From: Acanthaster planci
Lineage: Eukaryota > Echinodermata > Asteroidea > Valvatida > Acanthasteridae
Assembly: GCF_001949145.1 (NCBI RefSeq)
Contig: NW_019091431.1
Coordinates: 763,515 to 821,242, forward strand
Reading direction: 5' to 3'
Length of the DNA: 57,728 nucleotides
Every line of letters starts with the position of its first letter. Within the stretch, counting starts at the first letter, position 1. Below the pieces are notes generated by a model, which was not told where the DNA came from, did not search any database, and saw only the letters and a list, made by a program, of their open reading frames with translations. A program made the position numbers and the translations under genes. Below are positions 1-9,763 of the stretch, in pieces.

Positions 1-23
1 AAAACCGGTAATCATCCACGAAC
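1..23 (-). CDS. Receptor coding exon 9, partial: hinge start
   Basis: Codes LFVDDYRF up to the window edge, after acceptor TGCTTGTTTCAG (24-25). In LGR-type receptors a similar xxDxYxFCC segment links the last LRR to the first helix. The exon continues outside the window. Confidence 0.6.
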
Positions 24-3000
24 CTGAAACAAGCAGGAAAATTAAACCACTTAGTAAGTACACAGTCATGTCTTGTTTCGAGTGACAAGACAGTATTCCA
101 GTTGATTTTGAAAGGTTTGGGCACTATAATTGTAGCAGTCCAAATATACTACCTTACAGTGGGTCAAGTGCCACAGTATGAGGGGGTGGGTGAGGAGTTT
201 AGGAAAGCCCGCTTGGAGCGAGGCTTTCTACAGTTTCTTCTTTTCGTATATGGCAAAAAGTATAAAGCTCCATAGCCGTGGGGAGATGAATACTCACAAA
301 TATGATAGCTTGTCAGCAATATCCTCAAAAGCCCCGTTTTCAATTACAGGCAGATCAGAAGTTGCTTCCTTTCCAAAAAATGCCCTGAGATAAGAAAAAA
401 ATAACGAGTAAGCGCAGTCCAGCCCTGGTATACCTCTTAAAATTATTCATAAAGGAAAATGTTACATTATACCAAATCCTGCTGGACCTAAGAAAGATGG
501 AAAAATAATACCAAAAAATCTACTTACAGAGTGTCCAATTGATCAAGTCCGGCAAATGCCTTTGATTCGATTTTTCTCAAATGAATATCAAATATTACCC
601 TGGAGACAAAAAAAAACAAACAACCTTCATAAATAAAACTGATGATGGTCATATGCAGTTGGTTCTACAGTAACTATTAAACGCTGATAAAAAGGGGCCT
701 ATATATGACAAAGACAAGTGCTGAATTTGAAAAAAAAATCCTCGTTTAATTCAAAGCTTTAAACCTAAATACAAACTGACAACACAGAAAGCTGTACGTT
801 ACACATTAAACTCACAGACTGGTCAAACCTTCGAAGCCATCAAACGCATGTCTCTTTAAATCCGATGCACCACTGGTCGCCTGAATAACCCTGGAAATCA
901 AATAAGAATAATTTGATTACATTCAATCTAAAGACAGTTAATTTTAACTTTTTAAATTAGTTAAATTAGTTAAAGTTAATTTAAATTAACTTTAACAAAG
1001 TTAGGTTAAATTTACTTCAACTAGGTTACGACAGTTAAATTTTTTAAGTTAATCATAATCTAAGTTAGTTTAAAAGATCATTGCAGATACTCACAAAACT
1101 TTCAAATTTCTAAGGTTTGGAAACATCTTGAATGGACTGTTCTTGAGTTTATTCACATTTATCCCAGAAAGAAATCTACAGTGGATAAGGAAAAGCTTAG
1201 ACGTGAATCATTTTTCAAATCTGATTCTATGACCCCAAATTTATCAACACTCATACATCAAGGTTTAACATTGATTTCGGTTTGCTTTAGAACCATAGTG
1301 ACACAAAATAGCCATAAAAATGTGTCGGGCACTATAATATGTTAATTATTTCTCATGTTAAATATTCAATGCGCAAAAGCATTTAATAATTTTGTTGGGA
1401 AACAAACAGGTTACTTGCATAGTCATCGTTCAAACTGAATAATTTACATTACAGCAAACTGTGTTATAGTCGCTAGACCTTAGAATTGACGTACAGAGAG
1501 TGTGTTTCATCAGGCACTGTTCTTAGCATGGCAGGGTACCATCCAATACACAGTATTCCCAGCTCTTTGCCTCTACCGCCACAGCCACATAATGGGCTAG
1601 GACGGGTGCAGGTTTGTTGGTCAGGAAGGGATGTAGGACAAGCGTGATTTTCTGAGGGAAATATAGAGACAATTGTTTACTTTGACATTTTAGTTTCTTC
1701 ACTTCATAAAAAAGTTAACCACATAGCACTTCAGGACGGACTTCACAAAGCTGAGAGCTCTTACTGGAGGATAAAATCCAAAGCCAATTTTGTAAGACTG
1801 CTTAGGCCTAGGGGAACATTTCTTGTTCAACACCAGATAGAGAAAATGTAATTTTCTATCTTTTCCACAAATGCCTATAAATTGAATTTCAAAGGTAGAA
1901 TTTTGACAAGGGTTTTCCGGGCATGTTAAAGCATCCAACCTACATTATAAGTTACTGTGAAAGTTCCTACCATGGTCGTATTGTTGATTAGCAGCACAAA
2001 TCTTGCATGAAGAGATGTCAGATCTGTCATATCGTGACGAATCTGCGATATTGTTCACAAAACAAAATCAGCACCTATTTTGTCGAACATGGCCGGATTC
2101 TTTTTCAAGAGAAATCTGTAAGGAGATATCACGCAGTCTTTGGCACCAAGAATCGGGCAATTTAATGTGGCATTACTAAATATTATGTGACAGCATTATT
2201 TACCACAATTCGCCTCATCCGACCTGTCTTTACACTGCTCAAAACCGTCGCAAACTGATTCGTTGCCCAGGCAAGTTATACCCTCTACTCGCCTAGCACA
2301 CTGAAAATCTTGTTTGCAAAATCCTAGAAATGAACAAAGGGTAGTTTGAAAAATTGTTACAATCACTTTCAGTGATAGCAAAGTGTTACTTGAGGGAATT
2401 TTTCGTGCCCATTTTTTTTCACTTTTTCTCCACACATGAAACCTTTAGTTCGAAATCAGCTAGGTGAATCCTCATTTAGTTGACAACCGAGGCTGTTTCG
2501 ATACCCACCTTCTTCTTGCATCCTTCTTGCATCTTGCATCCTCACTGTCACTGAAAACCCTCGGCAGGTTGTATCTTGATTGCTCCGAAACTTCAACCAG
2601 GCCTCGTTACCCTTAGCTATCAAGCGCACACCTTCAGCGCTTAAGTTACCAGTCAAGCGAGTGATGACGCTGATGTCCAACTCGGAGGCCAAGTCAGAAG
2701 CATCCTGCCCATTGCCGATTTCCAGTAAGTCACCTTTGTCAATCTCCAACACGTCGAAGTCAAAAATCACTTTGGACCCGCTATCCACTTTGATGAGCCA
2801 GACACCGAGGAAATCATTGGGGTACAAGCCGAGGTTGAAATTAGGTGATTGAAAAGACCACTCAGGGGCCTTCGCGGTCAATGTTATCAGATGAATACCA
2901 TTGGGTATTTTAGCTGTACCGTAACAGAGAAAAAGAGAACAGATTTTTTTTCAGTCTTTGGCAGAATGGGAGCCACAACAGGGAACACCAGCACTTAATC

Positions 3001-4287
3001 TGCAAGGGGAAGGGTGTACCCAGGGGTCAACTGTAAAGGAAGCCCGATGTCAATACGCGCGTTTCACAATAGCGCGTCTCCAGTTTGCTACGCGTTGGCC
3101 AATCACGATGCGCGAAATCTGTCGACTCAACGCACGTTTGGAAACATTGTGATTGGCCAACGTTTTGCAGACTCTAGGAGGCGTGCTACTGTGAACCGCC
3201 CGTATTACTGGAGGGACGTAATGTTTAGTCATAGCTCGAAATACAGTGTTCCAACGGCACATGGGCAAAATAAAGCGCGTGAATAGCAAAACGCACGCGC
3301 TATTCTTCAATCCTATATCCATTGATCTCAATTACATAGAAGATAAATGGTCCTATCAGCGCAGCCATGCGCCCACTTAAGTGTGCGTTGTTTCTAAATG
3401 CTTTTTGGAAATAGGCCTACCAAACTGGCCCACTAGTAACATTTTTGGTGGATCAGCTACAAACCACGAAAGTCTACGTGGTATATCTTACAATATATTT
3501 GAATATCAGTAATTAATTGAGAAGGAAACGTGGGAAATACGTTTTCACTCCGTCCTTGTTTTGAAGATACAAGAAGGATGACTAGTTGGGGATATTTTTG
3601 GATGAAAATCCTCGACAGACATGTTTTCCTCGAAAGTACAAAGTGGCTTTCAGTTTTATCTCACTTACTTAAAGCTCTTAATGTCAGTGTGTTTTTCTGT
3701 AAACCATTCCGCGGCTCTAATTCATGCTTTTCGTTGTTTTACTTCCTTTTTGTTCTTGGCCCTAGACTGGATTTCCTGTACGCACTGTACATGTGTATCG
3801 TATTTCGGAGCCAAGTGAAGAATAACGAAAATTGATTCCAAATTCTAGCACGGAGTCACTTGTCTAACTTACTCTTGGTATTTCCGTGTTCATTGAGTGC
3901 TGGTGATGTATGTTTGCTTCTTTCTGTAAAGAATATATTTCTGACTACTTCCGCAATACACAAACAAGGAAATAAGACCAATTTTAAACGACAATCTACC
4001 ATAAAATAATTATCTTAATAAGTAAATTGGCATAAGATGCCAGCTATTATAAAGGGCAAAACATGTTGTCCTCATGGCGACGTTTCTTCTATAATCTCCT
4101 TGCATACATTTCTTGGTACCAAAAAGCAAAGAAAATCCATTAATTGAGTAAAATACCTCCAATCTCGAGTCACAAACACCTTATGCAGATAGCTTAACGG
4201 TGAAAGTTTCCATAACCACTTACCATGACACAAGCTTGCTAATATACAAAACAGGAGGACATCAAGGGAAAGATGTCTTTTCACCAT
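1..4287 (-). CDS. CUB-LDLa-LRR G-protein coupled receptor, 5' part (relaxin-receptor/GRL101-like)
   Basis: Nine coding exons join in phase: 4287-4224, 2913-2509, 2323-2204, 1651-1495, 1175-1095, 890-816, 599-528, 384-298 and 23-1. They give 361 residues up to the window edge. Order: signal peptide, CUB, LDLa, LRRNT, four LRR units each from its own exon, then LFVDDYRF, which resembles the LRR-cap/hinge start found just before the seven helices in LGR-type receptors. LDLa plus LRR before a 7TM is the layout of relaxin receptors (RXFP) and GRL101. The helices are not in the window, so the GPCR assignment is inferred from the ectodomain layout, the phase-2 LRR exons and the hinge-like residues. 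A secreted or single-pass LRR protein is the alternative. Ligand unknown. Confidence 0.82.
298..384 (-). CDS. Receptor coding exon 8: LRR
   Basis: 87 nt coding AFFGKEATSDLPVIENGAFE then DIADKLSYL, an LRR with five extra residues. Acceptor TATCTCAG, GTGAGT donor. Phase 2 in and out. Confidence 0.84.
528..599 (-). CDS. Receptor coding exon 7: LRR
   Basis: Exactly 72 nt (24 codons, the canonical LRR exon length), coding VIFDIHLRKIESKAFAGLDQ then LDTL. Acceptor GTCTCCAG, donor GTAAGT. Phase 2 in and out. Confidence 0.9.
816..890 (-). CDS. Receptor coding exon 6: LRR
   Basis: 75 nt coding VIQATSGASDLKRHAFDGFE then GLTSL. The AFDGFxGLTSL end is a clear LRR. Acceptor GATTTCCAG, GTGAGT donor. Phase 2 in and out. 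Confidence 0.87.
969..996. repeat. Perfect 28-nt palindrome
   Basis: Half-site gttaaagttaattt followed directly by its reverse complement, within an AT-rich run of taaattagt-like words (about 945-1070) in the receptor intron between two LRR exons. Confidence 0.8.
1095..1175 (-). CDS. Receptor coding exon 5: LRR
   Basis: Codes FLSGINVNKLKNSPFKMFPN then LRNLKVL, fitting LxxNxLxxxPFxxFPxLxxLxxL. GTGAGT donor at 1093-1094. Two bases in, two out, the usual phase of LRR-unit exons in LGR receptors. Confidence 0.87.
1495..1651 (-). CDS. Receptor coding exon 4: LRRNT and start of LRR1
   Basis: Codes 52 residues including CPTSLPDQQTCTRPSPLCGC, GKELGILCIGWYPAML and RTVPDETHSL. The Cys-rich cap followed by LRxVPxxxxxL is an N-terminal LRR cap. 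The donor GTACGT (1493-1494) was chosen over a later in-frame GT because it alone leaves the two bases the next LRR exon needs. Confidence 0.85.
2204..2323 (-). CDS. Receptor coding exon 3: LDLa domain
   Basis: Codes 40 residues: FCKQDFQCARRVEGITCLGN, then ESVCDGFEQCKDRSDEANC. It has six cysteines and the Ca2+-binding CDGxxxCxDxSDE motif of LDL-receptor class A repeats. Acceptor CATTTCTAG, donor GTAAAT. One base in, one out. Confidence 0.95.
2509..2913 (-). CDS. Receptor coding exon 2: CUB domain
   Basis: Codes about 135 residues. Features include EWSFQSPNFNLGLYPNDFLG, VWLIKVDSGSKVIFDFDVLE, then GDLLEIGNG, EAWLKFRSN and GFSVTVRM, the strand pattern of a CUB domain. Only one Cys (TTCRG) remains of the usual four, so it is a cysteine-poor CUB. 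Acceptor TACGGTACAG, donor GTGGGT. One base in, one out. Confidence 0.9.
2914..4223 (-). other. Receptor intron 1 (signal peptide to CUB)
   Basis: No coding sequence seen. It carries the foldback repeat at 3049-3208 and, just after it, a small hairpin (gaatagc...gctattc, about 3270-3305). Confidence 0.7.
3049..3208. repeat. Inverted repeat, about 62-nt arms
   Basis: The left arm (3049-3110, starting gtcaatacgcgcgtttcac) and the reverse complement of the right arm (3145-3208, starting gtaatacgggcggttcac) align along their whole length and both contain gttggccaatcac. The spacer is about 34 nt. MITE-like foldback element, unusually rich in CpG for this window. Confidence 0.8.
4224..4287 (-). 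CDS. Receptor coding exon 1: signal peptide
   Basis: Codes MVKRHLSLDVLLFCILASLC and then a His: basic start, hydrophobic core, a typical signal peptide. The ATG at 4287 sits in an ideal context (ACCATGG). Just upstream is a long pyrimidine tract ending CCCAG (AG at 4293-4294), so an upstream in-frame ATG at 4302 probably lies in the acceptor and outside the mRNA. If it is used, five residues (MIPVT) are added. Donor GTAAGT, one base out. Confidence 0.8.
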
Positions 4288-4302
4288 GGTTACTGGGATC
4301 AT

Positions 4303-7300
4303 GTTGAGAGCAGAGATGAGGAAAAAATGGGAGAAAGGGGAGGGCTGTCTTCAGACGTAAGACTTTGGATACTCGTTGTTTCAGACACTGTGGCATAAAC
4401 AGCAGTTCATACTTTACATTAATTCTCAATTATGTGAAACAAACTATATAGGGAAACTGACCTGGTGCTTATTTATAATTAATAAACAATGTAACTTAAA
4501 AATATCTCCCATATAGTGTCACTATTTATAACGTCGGAAAACGATTTTTTTTTACATTTTACTTTGGGATATGAAATCTCTGCGAGGAAGGACCATGCGA
4601 ATGTTAAAAGAATAGAAAGAACCAATGATATACAGCCAATATGACATTGGGATACAGAGACCATGATAAAGGATATTTAAACCAAGATAGCTAACTATTG
4701 TGAGATGAGCAACAGTTGTTGAAAATTCGCTTTCACGCTTTCGCGGTGTTGTTGGAAACGTAGGAAGTAACCAAGCAATATTGTGACGCATTAATGAAAG
4801 GTAGAAAATCGACTTACTTGAAAGTTCCACCTGGAATCATTCGAGCTCCGAGTGTTACCTGTGTTTTCCTCATAGGGTCAGCCTGCAAAATGAGAAATTG
4901 TCCCTTGTGAAAAGCCCAGGAAGGGTAGCCTCCAAGCGCCTCATTGGCCAACAAACTGTGTCATCACGTGGTGATAAAGAAACGAAGTAACATTCCTATT
5001 GGGTGCAGTAATGGTCAAAGTGTTCAGCTCCAAAGGCTTTAAGAGCGGTGCGCATGCGTACATAAGGGACGAGATAGGAAGGGGAAATAGCTCATTGCTA
5101 TTTGTAATCGAACTGTTGAAGGGCCATTAGCCTTGAAACCAGCAGCAGTATTAGTGCCACTGTCAAAAAAAAAACAGAAAGGTTTGGAAAGTTGCCATCT
5201 GAGGGAAACAGTCATTACATGTACGTGACTACATGGTCGATTTAAAATAGCCGGTAATATTGAAATAAAAAAAATATTGTCGAGGGAGGAATACTTTTTA
5301 ATGACTAGACTTCAAAATTCGGCTGTATCGTTAGGAGGAAAAGAAAAACCAAAGGAAAACCAGACGCATGTACAAATTAAAACGCATTAGAAATAATATC
5401 ACTTGTCTGACACGGGTTTGTTAATACATGCAAAATACAGAGCTCTGTGGTATAATTTGTTGGTAAATTCTTCCACAAGAATACACGATGGTCTAACAAT
5501 GCGGTTACAAAATCATAGCACGTCGCTGTTCTCAGCCCATCAAAGCAATGTCTAAAATATCTCCCTTCGTTTCTACATGCATTTATTACCTACTTTGCAA
5601 AAAATGTTTCCTTTTTTACTTACCCTCTAAATAATTATTTACAAGGTGATTAAAAATAAGTTCTAAACCTAATATCAAAATGCATTTCAATGATATACTT
5701 GCTTTCAGTGTGTAAACGAATAAGCAAGTTGCGTCGGTTTAAATTAGTTAGAGGCGTTCCCTCTCAATTAATGTCAAAAGGAACCCAACTCACTACTTTT
5801 CCACGCATTCGAAATTGCAACATTCATTCAATTATTGGTTTCCACAAAAAGAAAGAAAAAAGCATCACTGTCTACCTTATTAGTGCCTATATCATGTGAT
5901 GTTGAACACAATTTACACATGTGCATTAAAGCAGGAATTTACAGTTCTTCGAGTTTTGTTGGAAAGGAAATCGTGTCTAAGGAAGAGCACATCATCATAC
6001 AAAGACAGCAAAATATGCGTGGCTTCAAATGCTCGCTTAATGTGCCAATTAATTATACCTCGCCAGTCCTTCACTGTCTCCAATCAAACAAAGAGCATAC
6101 AATAATAAGTTAATGGTTTACGTCATCGATCCTGGCTCACCAGATCATCTTAGAACACTAGTTGGCAGTCCAATGCGTGGAGATAATTGGCAGTCAAAAC
6201 AAAAATTGACTCCCTTAGTCTAAGTACGATAGTGAATACAGACAGAGTCTAGTTTACTTGAGAAAAAAAATTGTAAAAAAGTTGTAACACAGTGCAGATT
6301 AGCTTTTGAAGAAAGACGACTTGAGGTTAAACTTGATACAATGTGTAATCTTCAAAATCGGCAAATCGCTACTTAACTCCTCTCAATTTGCTAAATGCCA
6401 CTTACTACAATGTCGTAAGTATACCGTCAAAAGTCGGGGAACTTCGGTGGTTTTCCAACATCCACTCTCACTGTTGTTAAAGGCTGGAACCATTTCTTCA
6501 TGAGAAGTTAGAATATAATGCTCATAGGTGCAGGAATAAAAAAGTACGCGCGCGCACTAACCTTGACCAGTTTTCTTCACAGTTAACCACCAGCAGTTAC
6601 CTTTTGATCAACTGCATTAATTTATCTTTTTGATATAAAAAATAATAATAGTAAAGGACAGTCAACACACCAAATCCAAGCGACGAGACTAGAAATTACA
6701 GCACACTATCTGGAATCACCAAATATATGAGAATCCTGCACTCCAGCCTGCGCAGCGAGTTAAATGGTGTATATAAACATAACAGCAAAACATCCTGGTA
6801 AAAACTACAGTGTTTTCTATTGACAAGTATGCTCTAATACACTGCATTCTACGACAGTCACGTAAAGGGGGCTCTCATAAATTAACCCATCCCGCTTAAA
6901 AATTACTAACTCTGGAAGTTTGAAACAAGATAACGAGGATTATTAAATGAAAGATCGCCATGCCTGCGATACCAAAAATTAAGTCACAATTTCAGCAAGT
7001 ATCATTTACATGTGATAAAAATATCCAAACTGTAATACTAAAGTTGATCAGTTGTTGACGTCTGCAGGGCAGATACGCCTTGAAATCAACTTTGGGGGAA
7101 AACCAAAATACCGTGCAATAAATACAAGACGACTTGGGCTACACTTCACATGCTTTGTACAGGAAATACCAACACCGTTAGGATACAGAACTAACCAAAA
7201 TAATATATTACAGTAACAAATACAAATGTGCGAACATTAAACCTTGCTAAAAGTAGTTTTTACAAGCAGCAAAAAGCAAAGGAACTAAAAGATGCACATC

Positions 7301-9705
7301 ATCCTAATTCAAACAACCCCTGGGATGGGTTACGGAGTTTGGTTTTCGGTCTACTGATGCTTTATCCTTTAAAAAGAAATCTGCCTTTTCCAAAGAGGCG
7401 TCGAAGCAACATGATAATTGATGTTTCGGATAAGAGGGCACAAGAGACTCTACTCAAAACAATGGGTGATAGATTCATTCATGATTCAGGCGTAACGCTG
7501 AAGTTGGCCTCAACAAATGACAGACTTAAGAGAGACTTTAAGACGATCAGACACAATCTCTATGAAAGAGTTGAGATGATAACATTTCACTGCTATTTGT
7601 AGTTGTCGATGGACAAAACGCCAAGATTCTGTATGCAGGCTACTTTACCTAGATCGTCACTAAACGTTAGTGGCTGTAGCCCTCCAACAAATAATAAAAA
7701 ATCTCGGAAAACATCACAGCGTTTGGTTAAAAAGTAAAGAAAACTATACAACCGTGGGGCATGCTGAGAACTTTACAGATTGGCATATGAATAGAAAACG
7801 TCACTTTAAAAAGATACAGATACAACTTCTTTCCCCAAAACAATCCAAGGTATCTTCATAGTCGGTTCACGCTCTCTAAGCTCTCTCTCTCATCTTTCTC
7901 TGCATCCATGTTGGTTTGGTACCAAAAGACACAGGTTGGATCTCTCTGAAAGTAGGTCACTCAACATAAGAACCTGACTTCTTTTGGCATCAAGTGGTAC
8001 ATTATTCGTTAAAAAACAAACAATAGTTATGCCATCTCACTAGACAATTTGATTATTCAAATATTAAACATACTTATTAATTAGTTCTCCTCTACATTAA
8101 AATACATTTACACAAGAGGCCATCGCATAAAAGTTTAACAATTCGTTTAAGTTGATAACAGGTTTTATCCAGTCTCTATCTGACCTTTGCTTTTAATTCA
8201 AAGCTCTCCAGAAACTGTGTCCGATCGGAACAGGATGTGGCCCACGGAAGAGGCCTTAGAAATACTGACTTGGTAAAGCCAATCAGAAGGCAGTTTAAAA
8301 ACCGTGGTGCACGTCTTACACCTAAGATTCTGATTGGTCAAATCTTTCTCAATGAATAACACAAAACAACCCAAACTACTTCCACCCCGTCAGAATTAAA
8401 AACAGAACTGTACACGCTTATTTGGATAAAACTTCCTTGGCCCTTGGTCCAAGCACTTAACCTCAGGAAACCAAAGTCTGTAAAACAAAGCTTTATACAG
8501 GCAAGTTGTTACAAAAAGGAATACCTTAGTTTCATACATTAATTTTTGCCATTCTCTTTCACCCTTTGAATGCCATCAAGCGAAACTTCTCTCTGCCCGA
8601 TCACCTCATTTTTCAAAATTAGCAGAGTAAGTAGAAAAAATATCTGAGCCAGACGAAAATATCTGTAAAAATAATCGAGCTTGAAACTGCTCTCTGTTTA
8701 AAAGTGACATACGTCTATTTATTTAAGACTAGTAACCATCCTCCAAAGAACCTAACTGTGGAGATGTATACCCTTGCTTCAAACAAGTCCTAAACCACTC
8801 AGGATTCACTGTGCTGTTCCTCAGGAACCCTGTGTCAAATGTAAGATGTTGCAATGAACTTCATTATCCCTTTTTTACAAAATAAACAAGTTCTACAAAA
8901 TATTTCACAGTCTTGAGGTAATCGGAAATTTGATGCATCAGTGTCTCCCAAGATTCTTAATCAATTACAAAATTCGACATGATAATGCAAGTAGCAAGAA
9001 CTTTCCTAGACACCATACTTGCAACATTCTTGTCGGCCATTAAAATTTTAATGAAAAACACATGACAGTTAGCATAACCACCGAGTAAGAAACTGTCCAA
9101 CATTCATTCAAAGGCAAACTTTTGATCATTAAAAAGTGACACAAGGTTCAAAGTTTTTGAAAAATTGTCAGGGCTGAGAAAAGCAAGGCCTGTTCATTTT
9201 CAAAGCAGTTCTGTGCTTTCTGGGTTCGGACCCCGTTCACATCACCTTAAACCCTCGTATGTTGATGCCACTTCCTGTCAACTGCTTCAGGGACGGGTCC
9301 ACTATTGGCAGAGCACAAGTCAAAGTTGAAAGTTCACAACTTCCAAGCAGAAGTTCAATTATTTGAAAGGTCACAAGAAGGTCCCAATGCTTGGTACATG
9401 CGATTCCTTCCTACGACAACAAACATATGATCTCTCTTGTTTGAAAGAAAAGCAACTCCTTTATGTCATTCAAAACGGTTGCAACTGGCTCTTTAAGATT
9501 CAGTCCACAGACTGATTACTAAAAATAACAGAGGAGGCAACTAATCTATCAGCTCCAAAACCATCAGTCATCCTTTTCAAAATAGAATCTGTCTTCCCAG
9601 AAGGTGAAACATTTATGCAGTTCAGTTGACAGAATAATTTGGGAATTTCCCTTGAAACTTTTTGATTTTTGGCAATTCAATTTTGGAGTAGGTATGGGCG
9701 TCTGT
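4303..9705. other. Intergenic region: receptor upstream DNA and FARP 3' UTR
   Basis: No supported coding gene. The part next to the FARP stop is probably 3' UTR. Near the receptor, a GTAAGT donor on the minus strand at 4816-4817 (after TTTCAA) may end a 5' UTR exon, since the signal-peptide exon appears to begin at an acceptor. A 124-codon open frame at 7228-7602 on the plus strand has no recognisable motif and is not called. A partial foldback around ctgattgg lies at about 8225-8345. Confidence 0.5.
8718..8723 (-). terminator. Candidate FARP poly(A) signal (AATAAA)
   Basis: AATAAA on the minus strand about 1 kb downstream of the FARP stop, the first exact hexamer I noticed there. It would give a 3' UTR of about 980 nt. 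Not confirmed. Confidence 0.3.
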
Positions 9706-9763
9706 CTAGAAGAGATCTTCCACCTTGGAGCTGTAAGTGGCACTCTTGAGAACTTCTAACCAT
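9706..9763 (-). CDS. FARP: FARP coding exon 24: PH2 C-terminal helix and stop
   Basis: Two carried bases complete Arg, giving [19 protein letters not shown] and then TAG (9706-9708). RWxEVI/L is the conserved PH2 helix end. The tail is shorter than in vertebrate FARPs. Acceptor TCTGTTGCAG at 9764-9765. Confidence 0.95.

Noticed and set aside
1765-1874. Possible extra receptor exon (Cys-containing, phase-compatible with LDLa)
   Set aside because: Its acceptor has a poor pyrimidine tract and it exits in phase 0, which does not fit the next exon. Direct joining of LDLa to the LRRNT exon at 1651 keeps phase and domain order.
1960-2110. Possible exon between LDLa and LRRNT with acceptor- and donor-like signals
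   Set aside because: The frame required by the LDLa exon meets a stop from the first acceptor, and the other frames break the phase to downstream exons.
7228-7602. 124-codon open frame on the plus strand
   Set aside because: No recognisable motif, no splice or promoter context, and in a window of this size and base composition a chance frame of this length is expected. It may overlap the FARP 3' side in antisense.
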